Source of the DNA: Stropharia rugosoannulata
Lineage: Eukaryota; Basidiomycota; Agaricomycetes; Agaricales; Strophariaceae
Assembly (NCBI GenBank): GCA_028532985.1
Contig: JANCIK010000011.1
Location: forward strand, 2,232,001 to 2,296,000
Direction: 5' to 3'
DNA: 64,000 bases
The notes beneath the pieces were generated by a model. The model was not told the DNA's origin and ran no database searches. It saw only the letters and a list, made by a program, of their open reading frames with translations. The position numbers were made by a program, and so were the translations under genes. Of the stretch, positions 47,444 to 58,289 are shown one piece after another (position 1 is the first letter of the stretch; every line of letters starts with the position of its first letter).

Positions 47444-49105
47444 ATCGGTGTGCGAGCTGATTCATCTAAATATACGGAGCTCGGTTTGCCCGATATTCTG
47501 CTATGTAAATTTCATGCTGTAGCGTATCATGTGTTGCCGTGTCTTACCTTTCTTGGTGTACCGCTTTGTACCACGTTATGTCTGCACCATTGTTGATCGC
47601 TGTCGATTGTTGTTAATGCTTGCCATTATAAGAGGTTAATTCAAATATTTCCCCACCCTTTCCCCACAGTATGGAGTGTGGAGATGCCCAGGGTACATAT
47701 AATAAATCCGCGCCCAAGGCAAGGGGATCTCCTAGATCTCTTGGGTACACAGTGGACTCTCATGGACTCTGGAAGGATGTAGATCATTCGGATACCCGAC
47801 GCTCCTCCGTTCCCGCAAAAAAGGCAGCTGAGGAGTCTGATATAGCAGCCTGAGTAGGCAACATAAACTGACTCATATTCGCGGAGCTGTAATATTCAGT
47901 GTCACGAGGCTCTCCTCGGTAATGGCGGCATCTGGAGCTTTGGCCTCGACCTCTTGGTTGTCTGATGACTGTGGAAAATTCCGTCTCTAGTCATTCAAAT
48001 GAGTGTTTGGGGTGTATAAATATGTGGTCTGGGATGGCAGTTACATGAAGCTCTGACCATAATCATTAAGCTCCTGACATCTCAGGATGATATTTCCAAC
48101 AGATGCCAACTCTGTCAAGTAAAGTTCCCAGATAGCCGTTTCAAGATTACGCAAAACTAGCAGTACCCATTTAATCGAGATGACAGAAGCTTCAACATAT
48201 AATCTAGGTCTGGTTCGATCCAGAACAGGGAGTAGTTCTATTTATAACTTCTCTAAGCGCCCATATGCCACAATTGACAATAATAATAGAACGCTAGCTG
48301 GCGCAATATTGACTAGTGTCGGCGGCGAAAAGAGACCGAATGTCGAATATGTGAGCGTCTGCTTTTCAAATATTTTCTACATGAATATTTTTCTTTGTTA
48401 TCACTGGAACAGGCAAGAGATTTGACTCTGTGCTAGGCGCTAATTATGTCCTTTCATGTCTCACGTACTCATAACGCTACGAGTCCGAACAAGCGCAGTG
48501 GTCTCTGATGGGCAACGGTGTGCAGTAGCTCTACGCCTTATCTTTTGATATGAATAGACTCTTCACGGTCGAAGTGGGTAAAAGTCCACACATTGCCGCC
48601 CGGGACCAACATTTGGGCGACAGAACAATGAATAACAACCAAGTAATACTGCATAGATGCAATCACACGTCCTCACAACGGAAGGCGTAGAAGGTATGGT
48701 CGCTCATAGCTCAGGCCAGTTATGCCGAGGCAAGTCTGGGCTTTGTCGAGAATGATAACCCTCGACGCTGCGAGTCCCGTCGTAGGAGAGTGTACACCCA
48801 AAAGCCAGCACAACGATCAGGCAAACCACTGTTTTGAAAGACATTACAAGCCCGCCGAGCTATAGACGTAGTGAGACCTTTTTTGAACCCGCTGAGGAAG
48901 CCCCTATGGAGCGCAATAAGGGGTGCGCCATACGTAAGGGATGCACAGCCTTATATGGAAGGGCTGGGCGCCGGGCTCTGAGTCTAAATTTGTAGTGGCG
49001 ACCTATCCGTGTCAGCAATACTAATACTAACTTCATACCTGAACCAACTGGAAACTGCACCCACCCACCCTTCCTTCCTTTCGCCAGTGGTCCAGCATAT
49101 CCAGA
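47444..49105. other. Intergenic, no gene recognised
   Basis: About 1.7 kb. A minus-strand frame near 47880-47975 (EVEAKAPDAAITEE) and a 29-codon frame at about 47780-47870 look protein-like but lack context. A plus-strand frame at 48180-48425 has no recognised match. The final 80 bases are the pyrimidine-rich leader of the oxidase gene. Confidence 0.35.
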
Positions 49106-51608
49106 ATGCGGGCCACGCTTCCCCTCTTTTGCTGGTGTCTTACCACCATGTCGGTTCCCGCCCTTGCCGCAACTGCTGGCTCATTTGCAGATGGTGGAAA
49201 CACGCTGATCAGTGCTATGATGGTGAGACACCCTCTGCGCGTCATGCGCGTTTCTTTACTGACGTTGGACGCGTTTTGAGATGTTTTTGGGCAACGAAGA
49301 GAAGGTGTACATTCTTGACAAGGCCGAGAACAATGCTGCGACAATAAACGGGCACCCAGCCTGGGGTGCAGTATGGCGAGTTGTTTCGTGTTGGGGTAGA
49401 CCTTGTGTTGATTGTGCAACAGGGATATGTCGACGCATCAGGCAACAGTCATGGACGTGCGGACGAATGTGTTTTGCTCGTCTGGCATGCACCTGCCAAA
49501 TGGGTCTTACGTGACGTTCGGCGGAAACGGAGCTGTAGGTCCTGGTGGCAACTTGGGCTCACAACTAAACCCCGGAGGATACTCCGCTGCCTGGGACCAG
49601 ACTTTCCAGGACTTTGATGGCACAAAGGCGATTCGTGTCCTCAATCCCTGCAGGAACTCGGACTCGTTCAATTCGCCCCAATGCCAGTGGTTTGACGAGC
49701 CGACTATTTTGTCGATGCAACGCAGTCGCTGGTACTCTGCTGCAGAGCCTACTGGGGACGGCAATGTCGTTATTATTGGTGGCTTTGTTAATGGCGGATA
49801 CATCAACCGCAACTACCCCAATGTAGATCCTGAATTTGAAGGAGGAGCCGCAGACAGCACGTACGAATATTATCCCCCGAGAGCGGACCCGGTCAAGACT
49901 TTCAATTTCCTTATCAGGACGTCTGGCCTGAATGCATACGCACACACATTCCTCATGCCTTCTGGGAAGATGCTTGTCCAAGCAAATTACTCAACAGGCA
50001 TGTTCATTTGATTCCTGGTTTGCATGAGCTGACCTTGCACCTTCAGTTTTATGGGACCATGTTAACAACATTGAGACGCCTCTACCAGATATGCCTGGGC
50101 GTGTCGTCCGCGTTTATCCTGCATCAGGTGCAACTGCTCTGTTACCCCTCACTCCAGCAAACGGCTATACGCCGACTGCCCTTTTCTGCGGAGGAACTGA
50201 TATGTCCGACTTTGCATGGGGCAACTACACGTACCCATTCATTGATACTTGGTTGTATCCTGCATCCAAAGACTGCCAGCGCCTGACAGCTGAACCTTCT
50301 GACAAGTCAACGCCTGCATACGAACAGGACGACGACATGCTCGAGGGTCGTACTATGGGCCAGTTTATAACACTCCCCACTGGAAAGCTTCTTGTTGTGA
50401 ACGGCGGTCTCAATGGTACAGCGGGATACTCTCAAGCAACACTCGTCACTACATCCTTCGGTGATATGCCGTATGGTGAATCGCTCGCGTCCGGCCCCGT
50501 TGGAACGCCTGCGCTTTACGACCCTAGTGCTCCTAAAGGCAAGCGCTGGTCTAACGCTGGTATGGGCACGAGCAAAATCCCGAGGCTTTACCATTCCTCT
50601 GCCATCCTTCTTCCTGATGCTTCAGTCATGATTGCGGGCTCTAATCCCAACGTTGATGTTAACACTTCGACTATTTTCCCAACGACCTACGCCGCTGAAA
50701 TCTTCTACCCGCCCTACTTTTCGGCGCCTACGCGCCCTGTTCCCAAGGGAGTGCCATCGACGCTGTCTTATGGTGGCCAGTCCTTCGATATCACGATCCC
50801 CGCCACTTCATACAGTGGATCTGCTAATGATGCTGCGGACTCGGCTACCGTCGTGATCCACCGCAACGGGTTTACAACGCATGCGATGAACATGGGTCAG
50901 CGTCTCCTCCAACTCAACAACACATACACCGTGAACAGCGATGGCAGTATAACTCTGCACGTCGCGCAGCTCCCGCCCAACCCCAACCTCTTCCAGCCCG
51001 GCCCCGCGTTCATGTTTGTCAACATCCACGGCATTCCCAGCAATGGCACGTACCTTATTGTGGGTAATGGACAAATCGGAACGCAGCCCACAGCCGCAGC
51101 GAGCGTCTTGCCCGCCAGCGTGCGTCTTGCATCTGTTTCGGGCTCGGCCCCAGCGTCAAGCGATACCCAGGACCCTGACAGCGCAGAGAAAAGCAACAGC
51201 AACCTGAAAGTGATCATCGCCAGCGCGGTTGCCGGCGTCGTCGCGCTTGCAGCGGTGGGCGCGATCATTGGCGTGTGCCTCGCGCGCCGTCGCCGTGCGG
51301 CCGCACGCAATGCGACAACGCCTGCATACCCAATGTCGTCCGCTGGCGGCGCCGGACCCGCACTCGCTGGACGCGGGGCGGCGATGCGCAACTCGGACTC
51401 GAGTGCATTCATCCCTCTACAACACGACAATGGAAGCGCGTCGTGGAACGCGAGCACGACGAGCCTGAATTCGCCGTACCGCGACGACAGCGGGATTCCG
51501 TCGCGCGGGAGCACGAGCGGGATGAGCAATGAGTACGACCCGTACTCGAGCAGCCCGATGCAACATGCGCACCAGCCGTCGGGGCTGGGGCGCGAGGCGC
51601 GGTTTTGA
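49106..51608 (+). CDS. Membrane-anchored copper radical oxidase (glyoxal oxidase-like, AA5)
   Basis: Exons are 49106-49222, 49281-49375, 49423-49997 and 50047-51608, giving 782 aa. A signal peptide (about 20 aa) is followed by a kelch-like beta-propeller and a C-terminal immunoglobulin-like domain, as in glyoxal oxidase. Visible active-site elements are Cys89 in NVFCSSGMHLPNG, the likely partner of the thioether-linked tyrosine in TYEYYPPR; the Tyr-His copper ligands in RLYHSSAILLPD; and the late His in TTHAMNMGQR. These enzymes oxidise aldehydes or alcohols to acids with release of peroxide, which feeds extracellular peroxidases. Unlike secreted glyoxal oxidase, this protein has a membrane span (about residues 648-672, VIIASAVAGVVALAAVGAI) followed by an Arg cluster and a Ser/Gly-rich tail of about 105 aa. 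Two of its three introns use GC donors. Confidence 0.9.
49376..49422 (+). other. GC-AG intron 2 of the oxidase gene
   Basis: Donor GCGAGT, acceptor CAACAG, 47 nt. Only this boundary joins WGAVW to DMSTHQATVMDV in frame. An in-frame GT alternative would disrupt a conserved stretch just before the catalytic cysteine. Confidence 0.7.
49998..50046 (+). other. GC-AG intron 3 of the oxidase gene
   Basis: Donor GCATGT after AACAG, acceptor CTTCAG, 49 nt. It joins QANYST to VLWDHVNN in frame. No GT donor nearby preserves the frame. Confidence 0.7.
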
Positions 51609-52923
51609 CATGTAGACTGATTATGGCATAGGTTTGCCTTGACTCTCCGTGGAACACATATACGCATACGCACCTGACGGACTTATATTTAATCACGCAA
51701 GATATTGTGGTCCCCCTTTCACCCGGCCTGTTATTTTGACACCCAGTCTCGACGTTTTAGTCGGTTGGCGGACCTCATTTAAAAGACAATTTTTGCACCT
51801 GTAACAACATATAACCTCATTTATTTCCTTGGCCGCTTAGAACATTGAGTAGTAGCTTCTATCTTAGCACTCTTTGGTTACATCTCTTTATTAGGATAGA
51901 CTCATGGAATCGTCTATAATATATACCATCCACCTTTACTCATACTACGAAAAAAAATGTATTTTTTGCTCAATTAGGGTTGAATTGGAGCACCGTGGGA
52001 ACGAATAATTCGCTTACGTTCAGTGTAAGCCCCTGTGCTCCTTTACCTTGTTCGCCCTCCATGTTGCCCGAATGACTTGTGAATGACCTTTCAGATTGCA
52101 CTCAGACGCCAGTTCAAAATGAAAGCTAGGTTAAAATTCAACGGGGTTTCTTTTATCCGTTTATCTGCATTACACATTGGATCGTCGAGACGCTTCACTT
52201 CTCACTTCAAAAATCAGTCTTCTGCTTATCACTCAGGCGCCCAATCTCTTCGAAGCATAGATATTATGCGAAATCTACTGCGCCACCGTCAGAGATAGCT
52301 TTTAATTCACGGTGGGTGGCGTGCTCGGGGTACTCTCTTCATCTATACGATGTGGCCCATGGATTAAAAATAGGAGACGGCGTCAGTACTCCTTCAGGCT
52401 TCAGCTTCAGTGTCCTAACTTACGAGATTAGCAATGTATTCATATCCCTCATCAGGGTCGTGCAGCAAGCTCAAGATATCTCCTCAATATCGCCAAAGAA
52501 TGTGGCTCCTCCATTTTCCTCTCATTTGCACTTTTTCGTAGCTTCGTGTCGAGCAGCGCCATTATTATCCGTGTAGGTCCTTTTTTACTATTTTTGTCGA
52601 AGTGATTAGTATCTGCCCGCATCAGCATGTCAGTATTTTTGGACAAAAAATGCGTCTTAAGCCCGGCCCATCTTGGTTCCATCATCCAGGGATGAACTAT
52701 TCAGCTGAACGCTCTGAAGCCTCTAATTTTCCGAAAAGTGCGTGCGGCTGTTCATTTCAGCATGCAGCACTTCATATCATGCTATGTATAGATGGCCCGG
52801 ATATGCCGTGTAGTGCTACTACTGAAGATGCGAAGCAATCCGAGTTATGTGGCGAACCAATAAGCTGATTGCACTATTACGCACCAGCCTCGATCTAAAA
52901 TCGAAAACAGGAACAGCCGAGGC
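51609..52923. other. Intergenic, no gene recognised
   Basis: The 3' flank of the oxidase and promoter region of the oxalate decarboxylase. Open frames up to 88 codons exist on both strands without splice support. Confidence 0.4.
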
Positions 52924-52930
52924 TATAAAA
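52924..52930 (+). promoter_or_regulatory. TATA box of the oxalate decarboxylase gene
   Basis: TATAAAA about 95 bases upstream of the ATG at 53023. If it is the promoter, the upstream in-frame ATG at 52957 lies at or near the transcription start, which favours 53023 as the start codon. Confidence 0.55.
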
Positions 52931-53022
52931 CACGCGAGTTTGTCTCTGGTTATGCAGTGCAATCCTACGTCGTAGTCTCCCTCTGTAGGACGATTTGTGC
53001 ACAGATATTTCACTTCAGCGTG

Positions 53023-55081
53023 ATGTGGCACCATACTCTAGGACTCTGTCTTCTATTGACGCGACAAGCGATGATGGCCACTGGAGCGCCGACAGCTATG
53101 GATACCGTATCACTCCAGCCTAACGTCCCCTATACCGACTCAAACCCCAATGAAGTCCTCTGGCGGCCATCCTCTCACATAGTACCAGAACCTGAACGCG
53201 ATGCCCTTGGGGCGTCTATCCTAGGCCCGCAAAATATCCCAATTGAGTTGCAGAATGCGGATGCCCTGGCACCTCCAACTACAGACAATGGTGTTGTCGG
53301 GAACTACAAATGGTCCATGTCAACGAGTCACACCAAGTTGAAGAACGGAGGTTGGACAAGGCAGCAGAATGGTATGTCAGCCCCACGCAATATTTTATCG
53401 CTCGCATTTATGATAATTCGTATAGTCAACGCGATGCCCATTGCGAAGGATTTGGCAGGTGTGTAGCGTATTGCATCTTCACTGCCTTTTCTATTGGCTA
53501 AACACACTCTCGAATTAAGGAGTGAACATGCGCCTAAAGGCTGGCGCTATTCGGTATGTGCCTCCAATACAAGATAGGAACCCTTTATTAACACGCAGTA
53601 ACTCCAACAGAGAGTTACACTGGCATACTGCAGCTGAGGTACGTTTCTCGACGTCCCAATATTAATGAGTTCATTAATTGAATATGTGACGAAAGTGGGG
53701 TTATGTCCTGAAGGTGAATGTCACTCCAAATTAGAAGACCGATGGGCAGCGTGCTTATTTTTAACGACAGGGAGAAATGCGCATCAGTACCATCACCCCG
53801 GACGGTAAAGTTTGGGTGGGAGATGTTGTATGTATATATATGCGCTCTACCTACCTCAGAGAATCAAAACTAATCACTTCTGAAAATTGCAGGCAGAGGG
53901 CGACATCTGGTATTTCCCAGCGGGCAATCCGCATTCGCTGCAAGCGAAAGACACCAATCCCGAAGGCTCAGAATTTCTCCTCATCTTCGACGACGGCAAC
54001 TTCTCTGAAGACTCAACGTTCCAGCTGACAGACTGGTTAGCGCATGTACCCAAGTCCGTTATAGCGAAGAACTTTGGCCTCCCAGGCAACTTCGACGCAT
54101 TCGATCACATACCCGCTAGTGAATTATATATTTTTCCTTGTAAGCCTTCAGATCCAGAATGGTCCCCCAGCATGATTTGGGCGTATACTAATGGTTTGAC
54201 CAGCCCAACCTCCTCCCGAGGATGTAAAGGACGACATGGTCGTCCCGAACGACACCCCGGTGCCATATACCTACCAATTCTCTAAAGTAGTCCCACAGCA
54301 AAAGCAGGCAGGGTCGGTCAAGATTGTAGACAGTAGAAATTTCCCAGCTTCAGCAAAGATTGCGGCAGCCGAAGTCAGGCTTGAAGCAGGAGGACTCCGG
54401 TACGTCTTTCGAACACATTTATATATATACAAGATTGTATTATTCATGAAATGCTTCAGGGAGCTGCATGTCAGTGTCAAACGGTCTATGGGCTCAGGTT
54501 ATCTTTGACTAACTGTATACGTTTGCGATAGTGGCATCCCACTGAGCCGGAATGGACCTTCTTCTTGTACGCTTTTAAAGTAACCTCTTTGGATCACGGA
54601 CTAATTTTAGCATGTTTTTTTATAGATCTGGCGAGGCCAGAATAACACTGTTCGCATCTCAGAGCAATGCTGCGACGTACGATTTCTTCGTGAGTTTCTT
54701 ATCCCCTAATCGGAGATGGTGATATTTTTACCAAGTTGAAACTATTATAGCCTGGAGATGTAGCATATATTCCGCCATCATACGGTGCGTGTGTTATTCG
54801 GTTTTCTGCCATCTTACCTATTGACCCGGGGAAAAGGACACTACATTGAGAACACGGGAAACACGACTTTGGTATTTTTGGAAGTTTTGAAAGCAGGTAA
54901 GCTCTGTGTAATAATTGTAGATGGCAACAGTGTCTCAGTACACCACCTAGACATATTCCAAGATATCTCCCTTGCACAATGGCTTGCCCTAACTCCACCC
55001 GAGCTCGTAAAAGCACACTTGGGATTCTCAGATGAGATGATAGCGCATCTGAGCAAAGACAAGCTGACCCTTGTCAAGTAA
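53023..55081 (+). CDS. Oxalate decarboxylase (secreted two-cupin protein)
   Basis: Fourteen exons: 53023-53371, 53426-53458, 53520-53553, 53611-53638, 53696-53713, 53771-53827, 53893-54139, 54204-54399, 54460-54469, 54532-54566, 54626-54689, 54751-54784, 54837-54896 and 54939-55081, giving 435 aa. The frame is kept throughout with GT-AG junctions. The start ([15 protein letters not shown]) looks like a signal peptide. Cupin 1 shows the metal ligands in [19 protein letters not shown] and later PAGNPHSLQ. Cupin 2 shows [18 protein letters not shown] and [12 protein letters not shown]. The C-terminal helix [19 protein letters not shown] is typical. The enzyme splits oxalate to formate and CO2, using manganese, outside the cell or in the wall, and limits oxalate acidification in wood-decay fungi. 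Several exons are tiny (10, 18 and 28 nt), so automated predictors may call it broken. Confidence 0.9.
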
Positions 55082-55335
55082 CTGATATACCTGACTTTGG
55101 AATGCGTGTACAAGTAGAGATATTTTAACACAATCAAACAACTAATTCGGATGGTTATTCTACACAAGGGTCTTCATTTATTTAGCAACGGCACCCAAAC
55201 TGATCCAAGAGTCCTTATAAAACCTATTCAAGATGACATTGATTCCCTAGTCTTCTGACTTCTAGTTGATCAAGGAATTTAGCTGCAAAGTTCATCCTGC
55301 AGGGAAAGGAAGTCACATACGGTTAACAGCCAGCC

Positions 55336-56100
55336 TTACAAGAACTTGCTAATACCCTCCTGTATGCCCTGACCGATGCTCTGAGAGGTTTGTTCGTCCT
55401 GATTTACCAAGGATAGTTTAGCTGGAGTATTCTGGAACAGATTCCAAGTACTCACCAGGTTATAGCCCGCCTTTGATGCGGCAGCAGAGACGCTTTTCTG
55501 AATCCAGTTCTGACCACCGCTGCCTGAGTTGTTGTTGTTGTTGTTGTTGTTGTTGTTCGAGGAGCCGTAGCTATCGTCGTCGTTGGAAGAGCCATAGCTC
55601 TGGTTGTTATTGTTGGAAGATCCATAGCTCTGACCAGAGTTGTTCGAGGACCCGTAGCTATCATTGTTGGAAGAGCCATACGAATTGTCGTTGTTGGAAG
55701 AACCATAGTTGTCATTGTTGGAGGACCCAGAGTTGTTGTTGGAACCGTATGAATCATTGTTAGACGAGTCGTTACCGGAAGACCCGTAGTTGTTGTTATT
55801 GTTGCTGCTCTGGTTGTTGGACCCGTAAGAGTCGTCGTTGGAAGATCCATAGTTGTTGTTTCCAGAGCGCCCTCCAGAGCCATACGAATCGTTGTTCGAC
55901 GAGCCGTAAGAGTTGTCATCGTTGTTGTTGCCTGAGCCATACGAGTTGTTGTTATTGTTATTGGACGACCCGTAGGAGTCGTTGTTGCTGTTGGAGCCAT
56001 ACGAATCGTCGTTATTCGAATTGTTGTTGTTATTGTTGGACCCATACGAGTCGTTGTTGCCGGAGCCGTAGGAGTCGTCGTTGTCGTTGCGGTAAGACAT
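55336..56100 (-). CDS. DDR48-like Asn/Ser/Tyr/Gly repeat protein
   Basis: Minus-strand exons are 56100-55456 and 55398-55336, giving 235 aa. The 57-nt intron (GTGAGT...AATCAG) is a multiple of three, so an unspliced reading (254 aa) is also open. Residues 5 to about 190 are some 20 irregular repeats of the DDSYGSSNN type, with Asn runs up to ten. This composition and unit match yeast DDR48, a stress-induced, glycosylated or cell-associated protein. The last 40 aa are ordered (NWIQKSVSAAASKAGYNL, then IGQGIQEGISKFL) and differ from yeast. Such tracts are prion-like and can drive condensate formation. No signal peptide or membrane span is visible. A TATA box and one AGGGG stress-element-like word lie upstream. 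Confidence 0.8.
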   Translation of the reverse strand: MSYRNDNDDSYGSGNNDSYGSNNNNNNSNNDDSYGSNSNNDSYGSSNNNNNNSYGSGNNNDDNSYGSSNNDSYGSGGRSGNNNYGSSNDDSYGSNNQSSNNNNNYGSSGNDSSNNDSYGSNNNSGSSNNDNYGSSNNDNSYGSSNNDSYGSSNNSGQSYGSSNNNNQSYGSSNDDDSYGSSNNNNNNNNNNSGSGGQNWIQKSVSAAASKAGYNLVSTWNLFQNTPAKLSLVNQDEQTSQSIGQGIQEGISKFL

Positions 56101-56182
56101 GGTTTGCTAGGGCTAAGAAAGACGAGTAGCGAAGGCGAAGGATGTGAGTGAACACTGGTCTGTGAACCACGAAAAGCGCCTG

Positions 56183-56190
56183 CTTTTATA
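56183..56190 (-). promoter_or_regulatory. TATA box of the DDR48-like gene
   Basis: TATAAAAG on the minus strand, about 85 bases upstream of the ATG at 56100. Just upstream (near 56208-56212) is CCCCT on the minus strand, the core of a stress response element in yeast; one copy is weak evidence. Confidence 0.55.
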
Positions 56191-57321
56191 TCTAATCTTA
56201 CCCTTTTCAGGGGTATAGAAGGACATGGAAGGACGTCCCATCATATGCATCCACCCATCGCATCGTCGGTCCTTGGTCGGCACGGCGGTAGCCTGACTGG
56301 CAAGATGACAGAGTTTATTCGGGCGCTGATTGGGCTAAACGATAGAACATAGGATATCGTGCCCTGCGGCTGTGCGTCTGGATGAACGTTCATTGCAGTG
56401 CTCGTCGATCATCAATGGCGGTCCGGCCTGTGGCGTTTTGGGCAGGAACTAGCTTGACGCAATGTTAGACACCAGGAATGATAGAGGCGTAGATGTGGGA
56501 TTGCTGTGCGCAGATGTAGCAGCAGAGTCAGAAAGAGGTAGCCAAGTTCCACATAACAAAGAACAAACAGACGTTGCACGCGCATTTTCTCTGAAGTAAA
56601 AGCGTAAACGTAAACAGTCAATTACCGGCTGTGAATAGGTGGGTAAAAGAAAATCAAGATGTACCTGATTATCTGCAAGCATGGAGAATTCACGTAGCAT
56701 GACTGGTGTTGAATTACAATTAGTTCACATGCTGTGCTCCAACAAAGGCAAACAGTCTTCATCTGAGGCTAGACCACGACGCCGATACAGGTCAGTAGAC
56801 ATAGCTGTGCATTGACGAAAAATGGTTGACGTTGTGAATTTCCCCTGAGCAGCACCACAGATAGCAATATGTCCATGTCGGAAGCCAGGTCCATGAGAAT
56901 TTGATTTCTAGCGGCCGATTTATTGCACCGTAAACACTGCACAGTAAGTAGGGATCGGCACAACGCAAAAGTATGCCGGTTCTTCCGTGAATTAAAGTCA
57001 TTTGACACCTGAATTCGTCATATTAGACTATTCTGGTTACTTTTCGATAGCTGGATGTCTTTTTACTGGAAGATATTTATAATCGTCAGGAAGCTCTGTC
57101 GAACGAGCTAACACTTGAAAGACATGGAGGACTTTTATATAATACCTATGGAGCTTATCATCAATATATCATTTAATGGTGCTGTCGGAACAAATCGTCT
57201 CCGAAAAGGTGTAGAAGTCGCATACAAAAGGGAATAGCTTCACTGTGAAAACCTTTGGGTGTTCAGCGATTCGTACGCATTCTCTTCACTAACTCTTCAG
57301 CATAAAGCGCTAAAATACTGA
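56191..57321. other. Intergenic, no gene recognised
   Basis: Upstream region of the DDR48-like gene and 3' flank of HAAO. Minus-strand open frames at 56412-56700 and 56769-57008 were seen but have no splice or family support. Confidence 0.4.
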
Positions 57322-58016
57322 TTATTTCGGGTCGGCAATAGAACCACAGTGAGAACATCTTCTACTCTCTGCGTTTTGCATCCACTCTTCGATCACTGGT
57401 TTAAGCTGAGTTCCTAAATCGGTAACATGGAACGTCTCTTCGCGAATGATAGTAGGCTCGGGGTGGATAGGGTTCGGGCAGTACCAGCGAAGACGATCTA
57501 TAGAGTAGTTGGGCCCGAGAAGGTATCCAGGTAATGTGAGCGACCCACCTTTCGATTCAACGGGCCGCACGCGTTCAATAACAAGGCCGATGGTGTTCGC
57601 ATATCGAACAGGGTTATGAGGGGTATTGGCTTTTCAACAAGCACTTAGTATTGTCCTATATCGTTCACGCTGTCACTAGATCAGAGCGCACCAGGCAGCA
57701 AAAACATTTCGCCCTCCTCGATGCGTATATCACGAAACTTCCCTTGGTCTACGGTTCGCAGTAGCATACCCCCTTTGTACTGATAAAACCACTCCTGCAA
57801 GGCAAATTGTTGTAGAAAATGGACAGCTGCCACACTCTAAACACCCCATACCTCTGTTTCGTTTATATGATAATCTCGCCGTTCATTCGGGCCTCCTACC
57901 GCCATAACGATAAAATCCGAGCCCTTGTACAGGCAAAAATTGTTTACAGGGGGCTGAAGGAGTGCAGCGTTCTCTGAGAGCCATTTATTAAAGTTCAGTG
58001 GGGGCAGAAGAGACAT
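57322..58016 (-). CDS. BNA1: 3-hydroxyanthranilate 3,4-dioxygenase
   Basis: Minus-strand exons are 58016-57852, 57794-57692, 57629-57549 and 57497-57322, giving 174 aa, the normal fungal length. Iron ligands are visible in [17 protein letters not shown] (His and Glu) and [10 protein letters not shown] (His), within a single cupin fold. [28 protein letters not shown] and the C-terminal RRCSHCGS pair of cysteines complete the fungal pattern. The last intron (51 nt, in frame) would otherwise insert 17 residues before DRLRWYC. The enzyme opens the 3-hydroxyanthranilate ring in the kynurenine route from tryptophan to NAD in the cytosol. The symbol follows yeast. It shares a 273-bp divergent promoter with the gene at 58290. 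Confidence 0.9.
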
Positions 58017-58289
58017 GATAAAGATACGATTAAAGACAAGGTCTATTGGCAGTAGTTGACTCGGAGGACTTGGTTTGTCAGAGCTGTTATTTCTGATTAG
58101 TCATGGCCGCTTACTCCTTTGGGCATGCTATCACGGGACCCAATTAAGAAAGCATGTGATGTCGTTTCGTGTTTGTCTCGAGACTCGCCTCCGAATCCTT
58201 ACTACGGAAATAAATTTGTGACTAGCACCCGTCTGCAGTCCTTTCGACCGACCTTGTAATTCCCTTTTCTTCTCAAAATTTTATACGGC

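Noticed and set aside
48180..48260. TGGTTCGATCCAGA-like sequence resembling a tRNA T-arm
   Set aside because: No acceptor stem, D-arm or anticodon arm can be folded around it.
55336..56100. The DDR48-like repeats as a non-coding tandem repeat array
   Set aside because: The frame is open for over 250 codons with varied codons, a promoter upstream and an ordered C-terminus, so it is a gene.
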